The position numbers and the translations under genes were made by a program. A stretch of 11,312 bases of DNA, from assembly GCA_039924425.1 (NCBI GenBank), contig JBDTAX010000107.1, positions 1 to 11,312 of the forward strand. Direction: 5' to 3'. The notes beneath the pieces are model-generated. The model was not told where the DNA came from. It was given only the letters and a program-made list of their open reading frames with translations, and searched no databases. This document shows positions 1-6,150 of this stretch, piece by piece. The stretch comes from GCA-003244245 sp039924425 (GTDB lineage: Bacteria; Actinomycetota; Actinomycetes; Mycobacteriales; Pseudonocardiaceae). Each line of letters begins with the position of its first letter. Positions within the stretch are counted from its first letter, which is position 1.

Positions 1-1
1 C

Positions 2-847
2 GCGGTGGCTGTGGCGGCGGCTCGCGCCGCGGAAGGCCGACGCGAGGACGCACTGTTCGACGACCCGTTCGCGGCGGACTTCGTGGCCGCCGCCGGGGAC
101 GCGCTGTCCTTCCCCGCCGCCGACCACTCAGCCGCCGACCACCCAGCCGACGGGCCGGGCGGCGACACATGGTGGTCCCCGTTTGTCGCTTACCTGCCGA
201 TCCGTACCCGCTTTTTCGATGGCTACCTCCGCGAAGCCTGCGCGGAAGGCCTCCGCCAAGTGGTGATCCTGGCGGCCGGGCTGGACACCCGGGCGTTCCG
301 GCTGGTCTGGCCGGCGGGGGTGCGCCTGTTCGAACTGGACACTCCCGAGGTGCTGGCGTTCAAAGATCAGGTGCTCGCCGGCCGAGCCGCCACCCCAGCC
401 TGCCAGCGGGTGACCATCAGCGCCGATCTCCGCCAGGACTGGCCCGCCGCCGTGCTGCGGGCTGGCTTTCGCCCCGGCGAGCCCACCGCCTGGTTGGCGG
501 AAGGGCTGCTCCTCTACCTGAACCAGGACGAATGCGACCAGCTACTCGAGGGGATCGGGCGGCTGTCGGCGCCGGGGAGCCGGGTGGCCTTCGAATACGT
601 CGGCCACGATCTGCGCCAGGTCATGCTCGACTCCATGGGTCAATCGCCCGACACTGCCTTCCTCAAGACCTTGTGGCAAGCAGGTGGGCAGGAGGACCCG
701 ACGATCTGGCTTGGCCGCAATGGCTGGCAGCCCCAAGCCTACGACGCCACCGAGCGAGCGAAGTTTTACGGTCGACCACTGCCGGGTTTCACCGGACCAA
801 TGGCGCAAGCCACTGACGGCGGACTGATCATCGCGCAACTGCCCTGA
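2..847 (+). CDS. LCMT-like SAM-dependent methyltransferase (TIGR00027 type), 5' partial
   Basis: Class I SAM-dependent O-methyltransferase of the PPM/leucine-carboxyl-methyltransferase superfamily, in the actinobacterial TIGR00027-like branch. Seen: AAARAAE followed by LFDDPFAADF (residues 18-27 counted from the GTG at 5), the SAM-binding motif ILAAGLDTRAFRL (88-100), the acidic FELDTPEV (109-116) and AEGLLLYL (165-172). The frame is open to the left edge. In this family a TALxVAAARAAE-like segment normally precedes the first residues seen here, so the true start probably lies upstream and the GTG at 5 is internal. Only a few residues should be missing. The substrate is unknown: family members act on diverse carboxyl or hydroxyl groups, often in secondary metabolism. 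An Ala/Asp/His-rich insertion (about residues 38-49) comes from a 15-base tandem repeat. It is followed by a 168-base gap, so it may not share a transcript with the genes after it. Confidence 0.9.
   Translation, partial: AVAVAAARAAEGRREDALFDDPFAADFVAAAGDALSFPAADHSAADHPADGPGGDTWWSPFVAYLPIRTRFFDGYLREACAEGLRQVVILAAGLDTRAFRLVWPAGVRLFELDTPEVLAFKDQVLAGRAATPACQRVTISADLRQDWPAAVLRAGFRPGEPTAWLAEGLLLYLNQDECDQLLEGIGRLSAPGSRVAFEYVGHDLRQVMLDSMGQSPDTAFLKTLWQAGGQEDPTIWLGRNGWQPQAYDATERAKFYGRPLPGFTGPMAQATDGGLIIAQLP
116..151 (+). repeat. 15-base tandem repeat inside the methyltransferase gene
   Basis: Two nearly identical 15-base units (116-130 and 131-145, one mismatch: GCCGCCGACCACTCA then GCCGCCGACCACCCA) are followed by a six-base partial third unit. 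The period is a multiple of three, so the frame is kept and the repeat encodes AADHS-AADHP-AD. It sits in a loop between the N-terminal helix region and the SAM fold, so copy-number change should be tolerated. Confidence 0.75.
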
Positions 848-896
848 GGCGTGTCCCGCATCTGCCCGAACTGCGCCAAAGCCCTCTGGGCTTCAC

Positions 897-962
897 AGGT
901 GCACAAGCATCCATGCGAGCCTGAATGGGCGCTCTGGAAGGTGCACATGCATCCATGAGAGC
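897..962 (+). repeat. Two 24-base direct repeats, 42-base period, upstream of the small ORF
   Basis: Copy 1 is 897-920 and copy 2 is 939-962. They match at 22 of 24 positions, differing at the 10th and 20th bases. Each begins AGGTGCACA and contains GCATCCATG. The similarity fades after the 24-base core, with a loose GAATGGG/GAGTGGG match beyond. The 42-base period is close to four helical turns, so both copies lie on the same DNA face, as expected for paired operator sites. They lie 54 bases or more upstream of the possible start of the Pro/Asp-rich ORF. An operator role is inference; a dispersed genomic repeat is the alternative. Confidence 0.7.
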
Positions 963-1015
963 GTTGAGTGGGGTGAGGTGCGGGGCGTTGCGCGCGGGGT
1001 CGCCGGTGGGCCACG

Positions 1016-1165
1016 ATGCGTCACATGGGCACTCACAGCAAACCTGACCCCGACCCGGACCCGCTGAGCGACAGCCAACAACCGCCTGGGCAGCCGCTAC
1101 CTCCAGAGCCGGACCCCGGTAAGCACGGCAAGCCAGACCCCCCTGAAAAGGACGACCCGAAGTAG
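1016..1165 (+). CDS. Small Pro/Asp-rich peptide, candidate RiPP precursor for the PIMT homolog
   Basis: ORF of 49 codons plus TAG. It opens MRHMGTHSKP, then has alternating Pro-Asp runs (DPDPDPLSDS, EPDPGKHGKPDPPEKDDPK). The ATG at 1016 has a weak SD-like GGTGGG five bases upstream. The in-frame ATG at 1025 would give 46 aa without a visible SD. The stop overlaps the GTG of the PIMT homolog (TAGTG), so translation is probably coupled. The composition is strongly charged and disordered, with no Cys, aromatic residue, signal peptide or membrane segment. By family knowledge, PIMT homologs of this sort convert Asp in ribosomal peptides to aspartimide, and stand-alone versions (imiditides) need only a precursor and the methyltransferase. 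Its position fits a precursor, but I recognise no precursor family motif. Codon third-position GC is only moderately high, so a chance low-complexity ORF remains possible. Confidence 0.5.
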   Translation: MRHMGTHSKPDPDPDPLSDSQQPPGQPLPPEPDPGKHGKPDPPEKDDPK

Positions 1166-2379
1166 TGACCGACGCCGACGTACTGCGCCAGCGGATGGTG
1201 GAGGGCCTCACCCAGCGGGGTGAGCTGGACGAGCGGTGGCGGGCCGCGTTCACCGAGGTGCCCCGGCACGAGTTCATCCCGGAACTGATATGGCACCACG
1301 ACCGTGACACGGCCGGCCACTGCGACCTGGTGCCACTGCGCCGCCGGGACGACGCGCGGGGCTGGCTGGAGCGGGCTTACGCCAACGCACCGGTCGTTAC
1401 CCAGGTGGACGACGGCCAACCGACCGGCGAGGGGAGCTGCGGGGTCGAGATCACCTCCTCGGCGTCGATGCCGGGGGTGGTGGCGCAGATGCTCACCGCA
1501 CTGGAGGCCGAGCCGGGGATGCGGGTGCTGGAGATCGGCACCGGCACCGGGTACAACGCGGCGCTGCTGGCCCACCGGCTCGGCGCCGACAACGTGGTGA
1601 GCGTGGAGGTGGACCCGGCCGTGGCCGAGCGCGCCCGCCGAGCCTTGGCCGGCACGGGGTTCGGCGCCGTGACCGTGGTGACCGCCGATGGCGCGGAGGG
1701 CTACCCGCCGCGGGCGCCCTACGACCGGGTGATCTCCACGGTGGCGGTCACCGAAGTGCCGGCTGCCTGGGTGGCGCGGACCCGCCCCGGGGGGCTCGTG
1801 CTCACCTCGTGGGGCACCCCCTACTACCCCGGCGGCCTGCTGGCGCTCAGCGTGCACCACGACGCCACCGCGACGGGGGGGATAGTTGGCTCTGCGTTGT
1901 TTATGTGGCTGCGCGCTCAGCGCATCCCCCGCTACCGCACAAGTCGAATCGTGCGAGACGACGACACGGCAATCGTGTCCACCACCGACCTGCACCCGTG
2001 GCACGTGGCCGGCGATGTGCACGCGGCCACCGCCATCGGCCTGCGCGTGCCCAGGTGCGAGGACTTCTACCATCCTGGCAGCTCGGACACCGGCACCCTG
2101 TACCTCGTGGATCAATGGAGCCGCTCCTGGGCCACCGTGCACGTCACCACCGAACCGCCTTACGAAGTGCGCCAGAGCGGCGAACGCAAGCTTTGGGACG
2201 AGGTGCGGACCGCCTACCAGTGGTGGGTGAGCGCGGGCGGGCCGACGGTTGACGCCTGGCGGTTCACCCGCACCCCCAGCGATCAACGGATCGAGCTTCC
2301 AACGAACAACGAGCCCACCGGGGTCCTCGCGGCGAAACGTGGTGCGGGTCGAGGTGACCAGGGCAGGATCGGTGTGTGA
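1165..2379 (+). CDS. Protein-L-isoaspartate O-methyltransferase homolog (RiPP-type, with C-terminal extension)
   Basis: 404-aa class I methyltransferase of the PIMT (Pcm) family. Seen: a PIMT-like N-terminal helix with FTEVPRHEFIPE (29-40), the substrate-side SSASMPGVVAQML (98-110; canonical PIMTs have a SAPHM-like motif here), motif I VLEIGTGTGYNAALLA (121-136), VVSVEVDP (144-151) and SWGTPYYPGG (215-224). The housekeeping enzyme is about 210-220 aa. This one carries about 180 extra residues, including VRQSGERKLWDEVRTAYQWW (335-354), a signature of the long PIMT homologs found with graspetides, lanthipeptides and lasso peptides. Those methylate an Asp side chain, which then closes to an aspartimide. 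The GTG start is set by the TAGTG overlap with the preceding small ORF; an AAGGA lies about 12 bases upstream, further than ideal. Its own stop overlaps the next gene (GTGA). No ATP-grasp ligase or lanthipeptide cyclase is present, so it is an orphan within this window. Confidence 0.9.
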   Translation: MTDADVLRQRMVEGLTQRGELDERWRAAFTEVPRHEFIPELIWHHDRDTAGHCDLVPLRRRDDARGWLERAYANAPVVTQVDDGQPTGEGSCGVEITSSASMPGVVAQMLTALEAEPGMRVLEIGTGTGYNAALLAHRLGADNVVSVEVDPAVAERARRALAGTGFGAVTVVTADGAEGYPPRAPYDRVISTVAVTEVPAAWVARTRPGGLVLTSWGTPYYPGGLLALSVHHDATATGGIVGSALFMWLRAQRIPRYRTSRIVRDDDTAIVSTTDLHPWHVAGDVHAATAIGLRVPRCEDFYHPGSSDTGTLYLVDQWSRSWATVHVTTEPPYEVRQSGERKLWDEVRTAYQWWVSAGGPTVDAWRFTRTPSDQRIELPTNNEPTGVLAAKRGAGRGDQGRIGV

Positions 2380-2696
2380 CCGGTGCCTGGCTCGCCGAGG
2401 TGGACCCACCGCCGGAGTTGTTCGCGGCGGTGATGGCGACGGGCATCGTGTCCGTCGCCGCGGACGACCACGGGTACTGGCGGCTCAGCGTCGCGCTGAG
2501 CATCCTCGCGGTGGTCGCTTTCGTCGTGCTGGGGTTGGGTTTTGCGCTCTGGGTGCTGCGGCGCCCTGGGCATGTCGTGGCGGTGCTGCGCTCGCTGGAG
2601 ACTATCTCGCTGGTGTTCTTCTGGGACGCCGTGACGGTGTGGACGCTCCTCGTCATCGGCGGGCTGGATTCCGCGCTAACGCACGCGCGGCGCTGA
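2376..2696 (+). CDS. N-terminal fragment of a TDT/SLAC1-type (tellurite-resistance/dicarboxylate) transporter
   Basis: 106 aa, starting at a GTG that overlaps the methyltransferase stop by four bases (GTGA). Residues 11-26 (PPPELFAAVMATGIVS) match the first transmembrane helix of the TDT/SLAC1 family, whose members are usually 300-380 aa with ten helices. Here there are only about three hydrophobic stretches (about 14-29, 37-62 and 74-94) before a TGA. No continuation is visible in another frame in the 15 bases left before the convergent DUF4383 gene. It is therefore a truncated remnant or a very reduced membrane protein. The coupling to the methyltransferase suggests it is translated. A transport role for the peptide product would be speculation, because the fragment lacks most of the pore. 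Confidence in the family is moderate and rests on one helix motif. Confidence 0.6.
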   Translation: MTGAWLAEVDPPPELFAAVMATGIVSVAADDHGYWRLSVALSILAVVAFVVLGLGFALWVLRRPGHVVAVLRSLETISLVFFWDAVTVWTLLVIGGLDSALTHARR

Positions 2697-2711
2697 CCGT
2701 CGAGACAGTGT

Positions 2712-3374
2712 TCACGGTGCTCGGTTCGAACCATTCTCGCGTGTTTGACGACTTTCGTAGAGCTCCCAGGCGCGACGACGAGCCTCGTTGGCGCGACGCT
2801 GCGCGTCCTGGCGCACCAGCTGCTCCTGTTGTGGCGTGGCGTGCCCCTCGGCGACCGCCACCTCAGCGGCCAGCATGCGGTCAATCTCCGCATCGAGGGA
2901 GTGCTCGCTAGCTCCGGAACTCGCAGCGTCGCGGTATCGACGCTGGTAATAGGGATTGTCCACCGGCAAGCCGCCGCTGAACCGTCCGTAGGAACCCAGA
3001 AACAGCAGCAGCATCCCAGCGATGAAGCTGAAAATCACATTCGACAGCCGGAACGCCAGCAGGTTGAACTTGGTGTCCAGCACGGTGAGGTTGAGCAGGC
3101 CCGAGAGAAGGAAGAGCAGGCCGACGCTCACCGTGATCGTCGAGGAGATCCGGCCACCGCGCAACGCGGCGCCGATGAGGATCACGCCGACGATAAGCGA
3201 GATCATCGACAGCAAGCCGTTCGAGGACAGCCCGAGCACCACTCGGCCATGAAGCGCGAGAAATTTGAGCCGATCGACAAACCCGAGGACCCCGAAAACG
3301 CACAAGCCTGCGCCTAGCACCGCTGCTCCGATACGGTGCACCAAGTCCAGGGGACTCCCAACCGGGGAGCGCAT
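2712..3374 (-). CDS. DUF4383 family four-helix membrane protein
   Basis: 220 aa. Four hydrophobic segments lie at about 12-33, 52-70, 78-98 and 108-130. The spacing and the motifs LLNLTVLDTKFNLLAFRLSN and FIAGMLLLFLGSYGRF fit the DUF4383 family of actinobacterial membrane proteins, whose function is unknown. A cytosolic tail of about 90 residues follows, rich in Glu, Arg and Ala and likely helical or coiled-coil (DAEIDRMLAAEVAVAEGHA, then a QLVRQDAQRRANEARRRAWE-like stretch). I chose the ATG at 3374; a GTG lies directly before it at 3377. The frame stays open much further upstream, but that part is antisense to the LCP gene and lacks family character. A promoter-like -10 ends about ten bases before the ATG, which would give a leaderless or nearly leaderless transcript. 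It is divergent from the LCP gene. Confidence 0.85.
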   Translation of the reverse strand: MRSPVGSPLDLVHRIGAAVLGAGLCVFGVLGFVDRLKFLALHGRVVLGLSSNGLLSMISLIVGVILIGAALRGGRISSTITVSVGLLFLLSGLLNLTVLDTKFNLLAFRLSNVIFSFIAGMLLLFLGSYGRFSGGLPVDNPYYQRRYRDAASSGASEHSLDAEIDRMLAAEVAVAEGHATPQQEQLVRQDAQRRANEARRRAWELYESRQTRENGSNRAP

Positions 3375-3384
3375 CACCCACGCT

Positions 3385-3414
3385 ATCGTACCCCAACTTT
3401 TGCGCTCATGTCCT
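3385..3414 (-). promoter_or_regulatory. Possible promoter of the DUF4383 gene (leaderless)
   Basis: Read on the minus strand, AGGACA (3414-3409) and TACGAT (3390-3385) are separated by 18 bases and match the SigA-type -35/-10 consensus at four of six positions each. The predicted start of transcription, near 3378, falls just before the GTG (3377) and ATG (3374). This fits a leaderless message, which is common in actinobacteria, and explains the poor SD. It is an eye-match only. Confidence 0.3.
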
Positions 3415-3509
3415 GGCCGCGCACAGCTCGCTGGGCGGCGCGCGGAACGTAGTGCGCGTCGCGCAGGTAGGCTCGCGCCTCCTGAACAACCGCGAGCGCA
3501 GGGAGTGGT

Positions 3510-5198
3510 GTGGCTGGTGGAGATGGACGCTCCGGTCCCGGCGGGCATTCCCGCGGCGACCGGCGGCGTCGCGCCGCGCGCCCGGCTGGGTCGGCCGGCC
3601 GTGCCGGGGGTCATCGGGCGCAGGTGCGGACCGCCAGGGACCGTGACGCTCGGGATGGTTGGGGGTCTGGACGGCGCTCGGCACCACGCGGCGCTCGCCG
3701 CTGGGGGTTGATTGGGCGCTGGGCGCTGGCGGTGGTGTCGTTGCTGGTCTTGACCGTCACCGGGTACGGCTGGAGTCAATACCAGGATCTCTTGTCCGGG
3801 ATCGGCAGGTCGGATGCCATCCGCGTCGATGCCCCCAAGTCGGTGAGCGGTGACACCAACATTCTGATCATGGGATTGGACAGTCGCCTGGATGAGAACG
3901 GTGACCCGCTCCCACCGGCGATCTACCAGGCGTTGCATGCCGGTGACCAGCAGGTCGGCGGCTACAACGCCAACGTGTTGATGCTCCTGCACCTGCCGGG
4001 TGACGGCTCGAAAGCCACCGGCATCTCCATTCCCCGTGACGACTACGTCGAGCTCCCCGGCGCCCCGGACGGCATCGCGAAAGGGAAGATCAAACAAGCC
4101 TACGGGTACGCCTTCGACCAGGAACACAAAAAGCTGGTGACCGGCGGCGTGACTGACCAGGCCAGCCTGGAGCAGCAAAGCCGCGACGCCGGTCGCCGGG
4201 AAGAGGTCGACACGGTCGCCCAGTTTTTGGGGGATGTGCCGATCGACCACTTCGTGGAGGTGACCATGGTGGCCTTCTACCAGCTCGCCCAGGTGGTGGA
4301 GCCGATCACGGTGTGCCTGAAGGAGGACACCCGGGACAGCTACTCCGGCGCGAACTTCCACCAGGGCTACCAACAAATCAACGCCACCCAGGCGGTGGCG
4401 TTCGTCCGTCAGCGCCGCGACAACGCGCATCCGAAGCTGAACTTCAGCGATCTGGATCGCGAACGCCGCCAGCAGGCCTTCATCGCCTCGCTGAGCTACC
4501 AACTCAAACAGGCCGGGACGTTTCTCAATCCGGTGCGGCTCCGCGATTTGATCGACGTGGCCAAGCAGAACATCGCCGCCGACAACGGCTTGGAGTTATT
4601 GTCCTTCGCGCCGCAGGCATCCGCCCTGACCGGCGGAAACATCACCTTCACCACGCTGCCGATCGTGCGGTTCGGCACCGACCCCGCCGGTGAGGACGTC
4701 AACATCGTCGACGTGTCCGAGATCCAGACGCTCGTGCGCAACCTGATCGGTCCGCACACCCCCACGCCTGACGCACCCGCCCCCGAGGCCGCGAGCGCGG
4801 CGTCGGGCACCGTGGACGTGGTCAACGCCACTAACCGCAATGGCCTGGCGGGCGCGCTGGAACACGCCCTGGCCACTACCGGCTTCACCCCTGGCGTGAC
4901 CAGCAACGGCCGCCACCAGGTGCGTACCACCATGATCTACTACTCGGATGCCAGCGCCGGGGCGGCGAAGACCCTGGCCGGAATGCTCGGCGGGACGCCG
5001 ACGGCACCGGACTCGACGGTGCCCACCGGCCACCTCCGGGTGGTCCTGGGCGCGGACTACACCGTGCCCGCCGCTCTCACCCCCGCCACCTCGGCGGCCG
5101 CCACCGCCGCTACGCCAGCACCCGGTCCCACTCAGAGCGATGCGCAACCCGCCGACCCCGACAGCGTCACCGGCGGCGGGATCCCCTGCGTGAAATAG
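3510..5198 (+). CDS. LytR-CpsA-Psr (LCP) family protein with LytR_C domain
   Basis: 562-aa membrane-anchored enzyme of the LCP family, which transfers lipid-linked glycopolymers (teichoic acid, arabinogalactan or similar) onto peptidoglycan outside the membrane. In order: an Arg/Gly-rich cytosolic tail (1-70), one transmembrane helix (about 71-88), an LCP domain (about 115-335) with LIMGLDSR (119-126), SIPRDDYVELPG (173-184), FVRQRRD (298-304) and DLDRERRQQAF (314-324), then a LytR_C domain (about 432-517) and an Ala/Pro/Thr-rich tail ending GGGIPCVK. The Arg residues that bind pyrophosphate in this family are present. The GTG at 3510 follows GGGAG (3501-3505) with four bases between. Divergent from DUF4383 and convergent with the kinase gene, with 26 bases between stops and no visible hairpin. 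Length and domain order are normal for actinobacterial LCP proteins. Confidence 0.95.
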   Translation: MAGGDGRSGPGGHSRGDRRRRAARPAGSAGRAGGHRAQVRTARDRDARDGWGSGRRSAPRGARRWGLIGRWALAVVSLLVLTVTGYGWSQYQDLLSGIGRSDAIRVDAPKSVSGDTNILIMGLDSRLDENGDPLPPAIYQALHAGDQQVGGYNANVLMLLHLPGDGSKATGISIPRDDYVELPGAPDGIAKGKIKQAYGYAFDQEHKKLVTGGVTDQASLEQQSRDAGRREEVDTVAQFLGDVPIDHFVEVTMVAFYQLAQVVEPITVCLKEDTRDSYSGANFHQGYQQINATQAVAFVRQRRDNAHPKLNFSDLDRERRQQAFIASLSYQLKQAGTFLNPVRLRDLIDVAKQNIAADNGLELLSFAPQASALTGGNITFTTLPIVRFGTDPAGEDVNIVDVSEIQTLVRNLIGPHTPTPDAPAPEAASAASGTVDVVNATNRNGLAGALEHALATTGFTPGVTSNGRHQVRTTMIYYSDASAGAAKTLAGMLGGTPTAPDSTVPTGHLRVVLGADYTVPAALTPATSAAATAATPAPGPTQSDAQPADPDSVTGGGIPCVK

Positions 5199-5224
5199 CT
5201 GACCGCCAGGGCAGAGTGGACAGG

Positions 5225-6016
5225 TCAAGGGAGGTTGGTGGCAAGTTCCTTGGCGGTGGGACGGTCCTCGGGGCGGGCCGCCAGGCACGCTAGGACAGCC
5301 TCCTCGAACGTGGGGAACGGCCACGGGCGGACAGCGGCGGGGTCGGGGCGGCGGGTGGCGCGGATGTCGGTCAAGAGCGCTGTCCGTCCGGCGGCCGGGT
5401 CAACGTAGGCGATGGGTGTCGTGCGGGTCCAAGACCACCACAGCGACGCGCCCAGGGACCATATGTCGGCCTGGGGGGTGGTCGTGACGTGGTCGTCGGA
5501 GCTGAGGATGAGGTCGGCGATCTCGGGGGCGGTGGTGTGGGCGAGGCCGCCGCGGTGGACGTAGCACGGCACGTCGGTGGGCCCTTGCGCGCAGGCCAGG
5601 TCGATGATGTGGGTGTGGTCGCCTTCGAAGAGGACGTGGTCGGGCTGCAGGTCGCCGTGGACCCAGCCCGCCGCGTGCAGGTCGGCCAGCTCGCGAGCGG
5701 CGGCGGCCGTCATGACGAGCATGCGGTGCTTGGCCGCGGTGCGGTCCTCGCATTGGTGAGCTTGTTCCAGCGCGTTCCATAGACCGGTGCCGTTGATCCA
5801 CCGCAGCGTCAGCCAGGACCGTTCGTCGTCCCAGCCGTGGGCGTGGTAGGTCCGGTTGCCCAGCAGATGCAGGATCTCGCCCTCTCGGGCCGCCATGAGC
5901 CCGCTGGTGATTTTCAGCGCGGTGACGCCGATCTTGTAGACCGTGGTGCCGCGCCGGTCATGCAGGAGCTCGGGGTCCTCCTCGGCGAGCCCGAGACGGG
6001 TGATGATGCGGTCCAC
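5225..6016 (-). CDS. Small degenerate Ser/Thr protein kinase-like protein
   Basis: 263 aa from the GTG at 6016, chosen because a strong GAGGAG SD lies six bases upstream; the longer open frame upstream is low-complexity and crosses a hairpin. Kinase-fold signs: ATP lysine in VYKIGVTALKI (K35), a helix-C Glu in AREGEIL (E45 or E47), catalytic loop WVHGDLQPDHVLF (118-130, D122), metal-binding IDL at 138-140 (D139), APE (163-165), DIWSLGASLWW (184-194) and a C-lobe Arg in RPEDRPT. Departures from the eukaryote-like consensus: HGD for HRD, His127 where Asn normally binds metal, IDL for DFG, and no clear glycine-rich loop. No transmembrane or PASTA region, so it is soluble. It could phosphorylate a protein or a small molecule. 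It lies downstream of the dioxygenase genes, separated from them by a hairpin, so it may have its own promoter. Confidence 0.8.
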   Translation of the reverse strand: MDRIITRLGLAEEDPELLHDRRGTTVYKIGVTALKITSGLMAAREGEILHLLGNRTYHAHGWDDERSWLTLRWINGTGLWNALEQAHQCEDRTAAKHRMLVMTAAAARELADLHAAGWVHGDLQPDHVLFEGDHTHIIDLACAQGPTDVPCYVHRGGLAHTTAPEIADLILSSDDHVTTTPQADIWSLGASLWWSWTRTTPIAYVDPAAGRTALLTDIRATRRPDPAAVRPWPFPTFEEAVLACLAARPEDRPTAKELATNLP

Positions 6017-6022
6017 GAACGA

Positions 6023-6028
6023 CTCCTC
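6023..6028 (-). promoter_or_regulatory. Strong Shine-Dalgarno that fixes the kinase start
   Basis: On the minus strand GAGGAG sits six bases before the GTG at 6016. It is the best ribosome binding site in this part of the window, and it places the kinase start 75 codons inside the longest open frame. Confidence 0.8.
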
Positions 6029-6034
6029 GCCACA

Positions 6035-6059
6035 GCGACACCAAAGTGTCCAGTGTCGC
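6035..6059 (-). promoter_or_regulatory. Overlapping inverted repeats upstream of the kinase start
   Basis: GCGACAC (6035-6041) is mirrored by GTGTCGC (6053-6059). A second, nested dyad, GACAC-CAAA-GTGTC (6037-6050), shares its left arm, so two alternative hairpins or operators are possible. The element ends 7 bases upstream of the SD of the kinase gene. An operator or a 5'-leader RNA structure would both fit. Confidence 0.4.
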
Positions 6060-6102
6060 GTGCAGCACCGAAGGTTCGGCGCGCAGCCGCCCGGAATACG
6101 GA

Positions 6103-6135
6103 CGGCCCCCGCCCGTGGATCTCGGGCGGGGGCCG
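6103..6135 (-). terminator. Strong GC hairpin after the Cys/His-rich small protein gene
   Basis: Perfect 13-base stem: 6103-6115 (CGGCCCCCGCCCG) pairs with 6123-6135 across the seven-base loop TGGATCT. It begins 15 bases after the stop codon of the 6151-6573 gene on the minus strand. No U-tract follows, so it would be an actinobacterial-type U-less terminator or an mRNA-stabilising end. The kinase gene lies beyond it. Confidence 0.7.
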
Positions 6136-6150
6136 CTGGCAGGGCGTGGG

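Noticed and set aside
828..1310. Minus-strand frame with a repeated MDACAP peptide
   Set aside because: The repeated peptide is the translation of the two DNA direct repeats. The frame overlaps three plus-strand coding regions and has no SD or neighbour supporting it, although a peptide gene is not strictly excluded.
1033..2409. 458-codon open frame on the minus strand
   Set aside because: It is antisense to the PIMT homolog, rich in Arg/Gly/His with no family motif, as expected of shadow frames in GC-rich DNA. The plus strand has clear PIMT motifs.
2249..2911. Plus-strand 220-codon frame across the TDT fragment and DUF4383 3' end
   Set aside because: Arg/Ala/Gly-rich shadow frame with no motif; it overlaps the transporter fragment and the antisense DUF4383 gene.
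3453..3465. TGCGCG-T-CGCGCA palindrome upstream of the LCP gene
   Set aside because: Made only of alternating GC steps, which often form such dyads by chance in DNA of this composition.
3375..4502. Long N-terminal extension of the DUF4383 open frame
   Set aside because: This part is antisense to the LCP gene and has no family similarity; the DUF4383 protein begins naturally at 3374.
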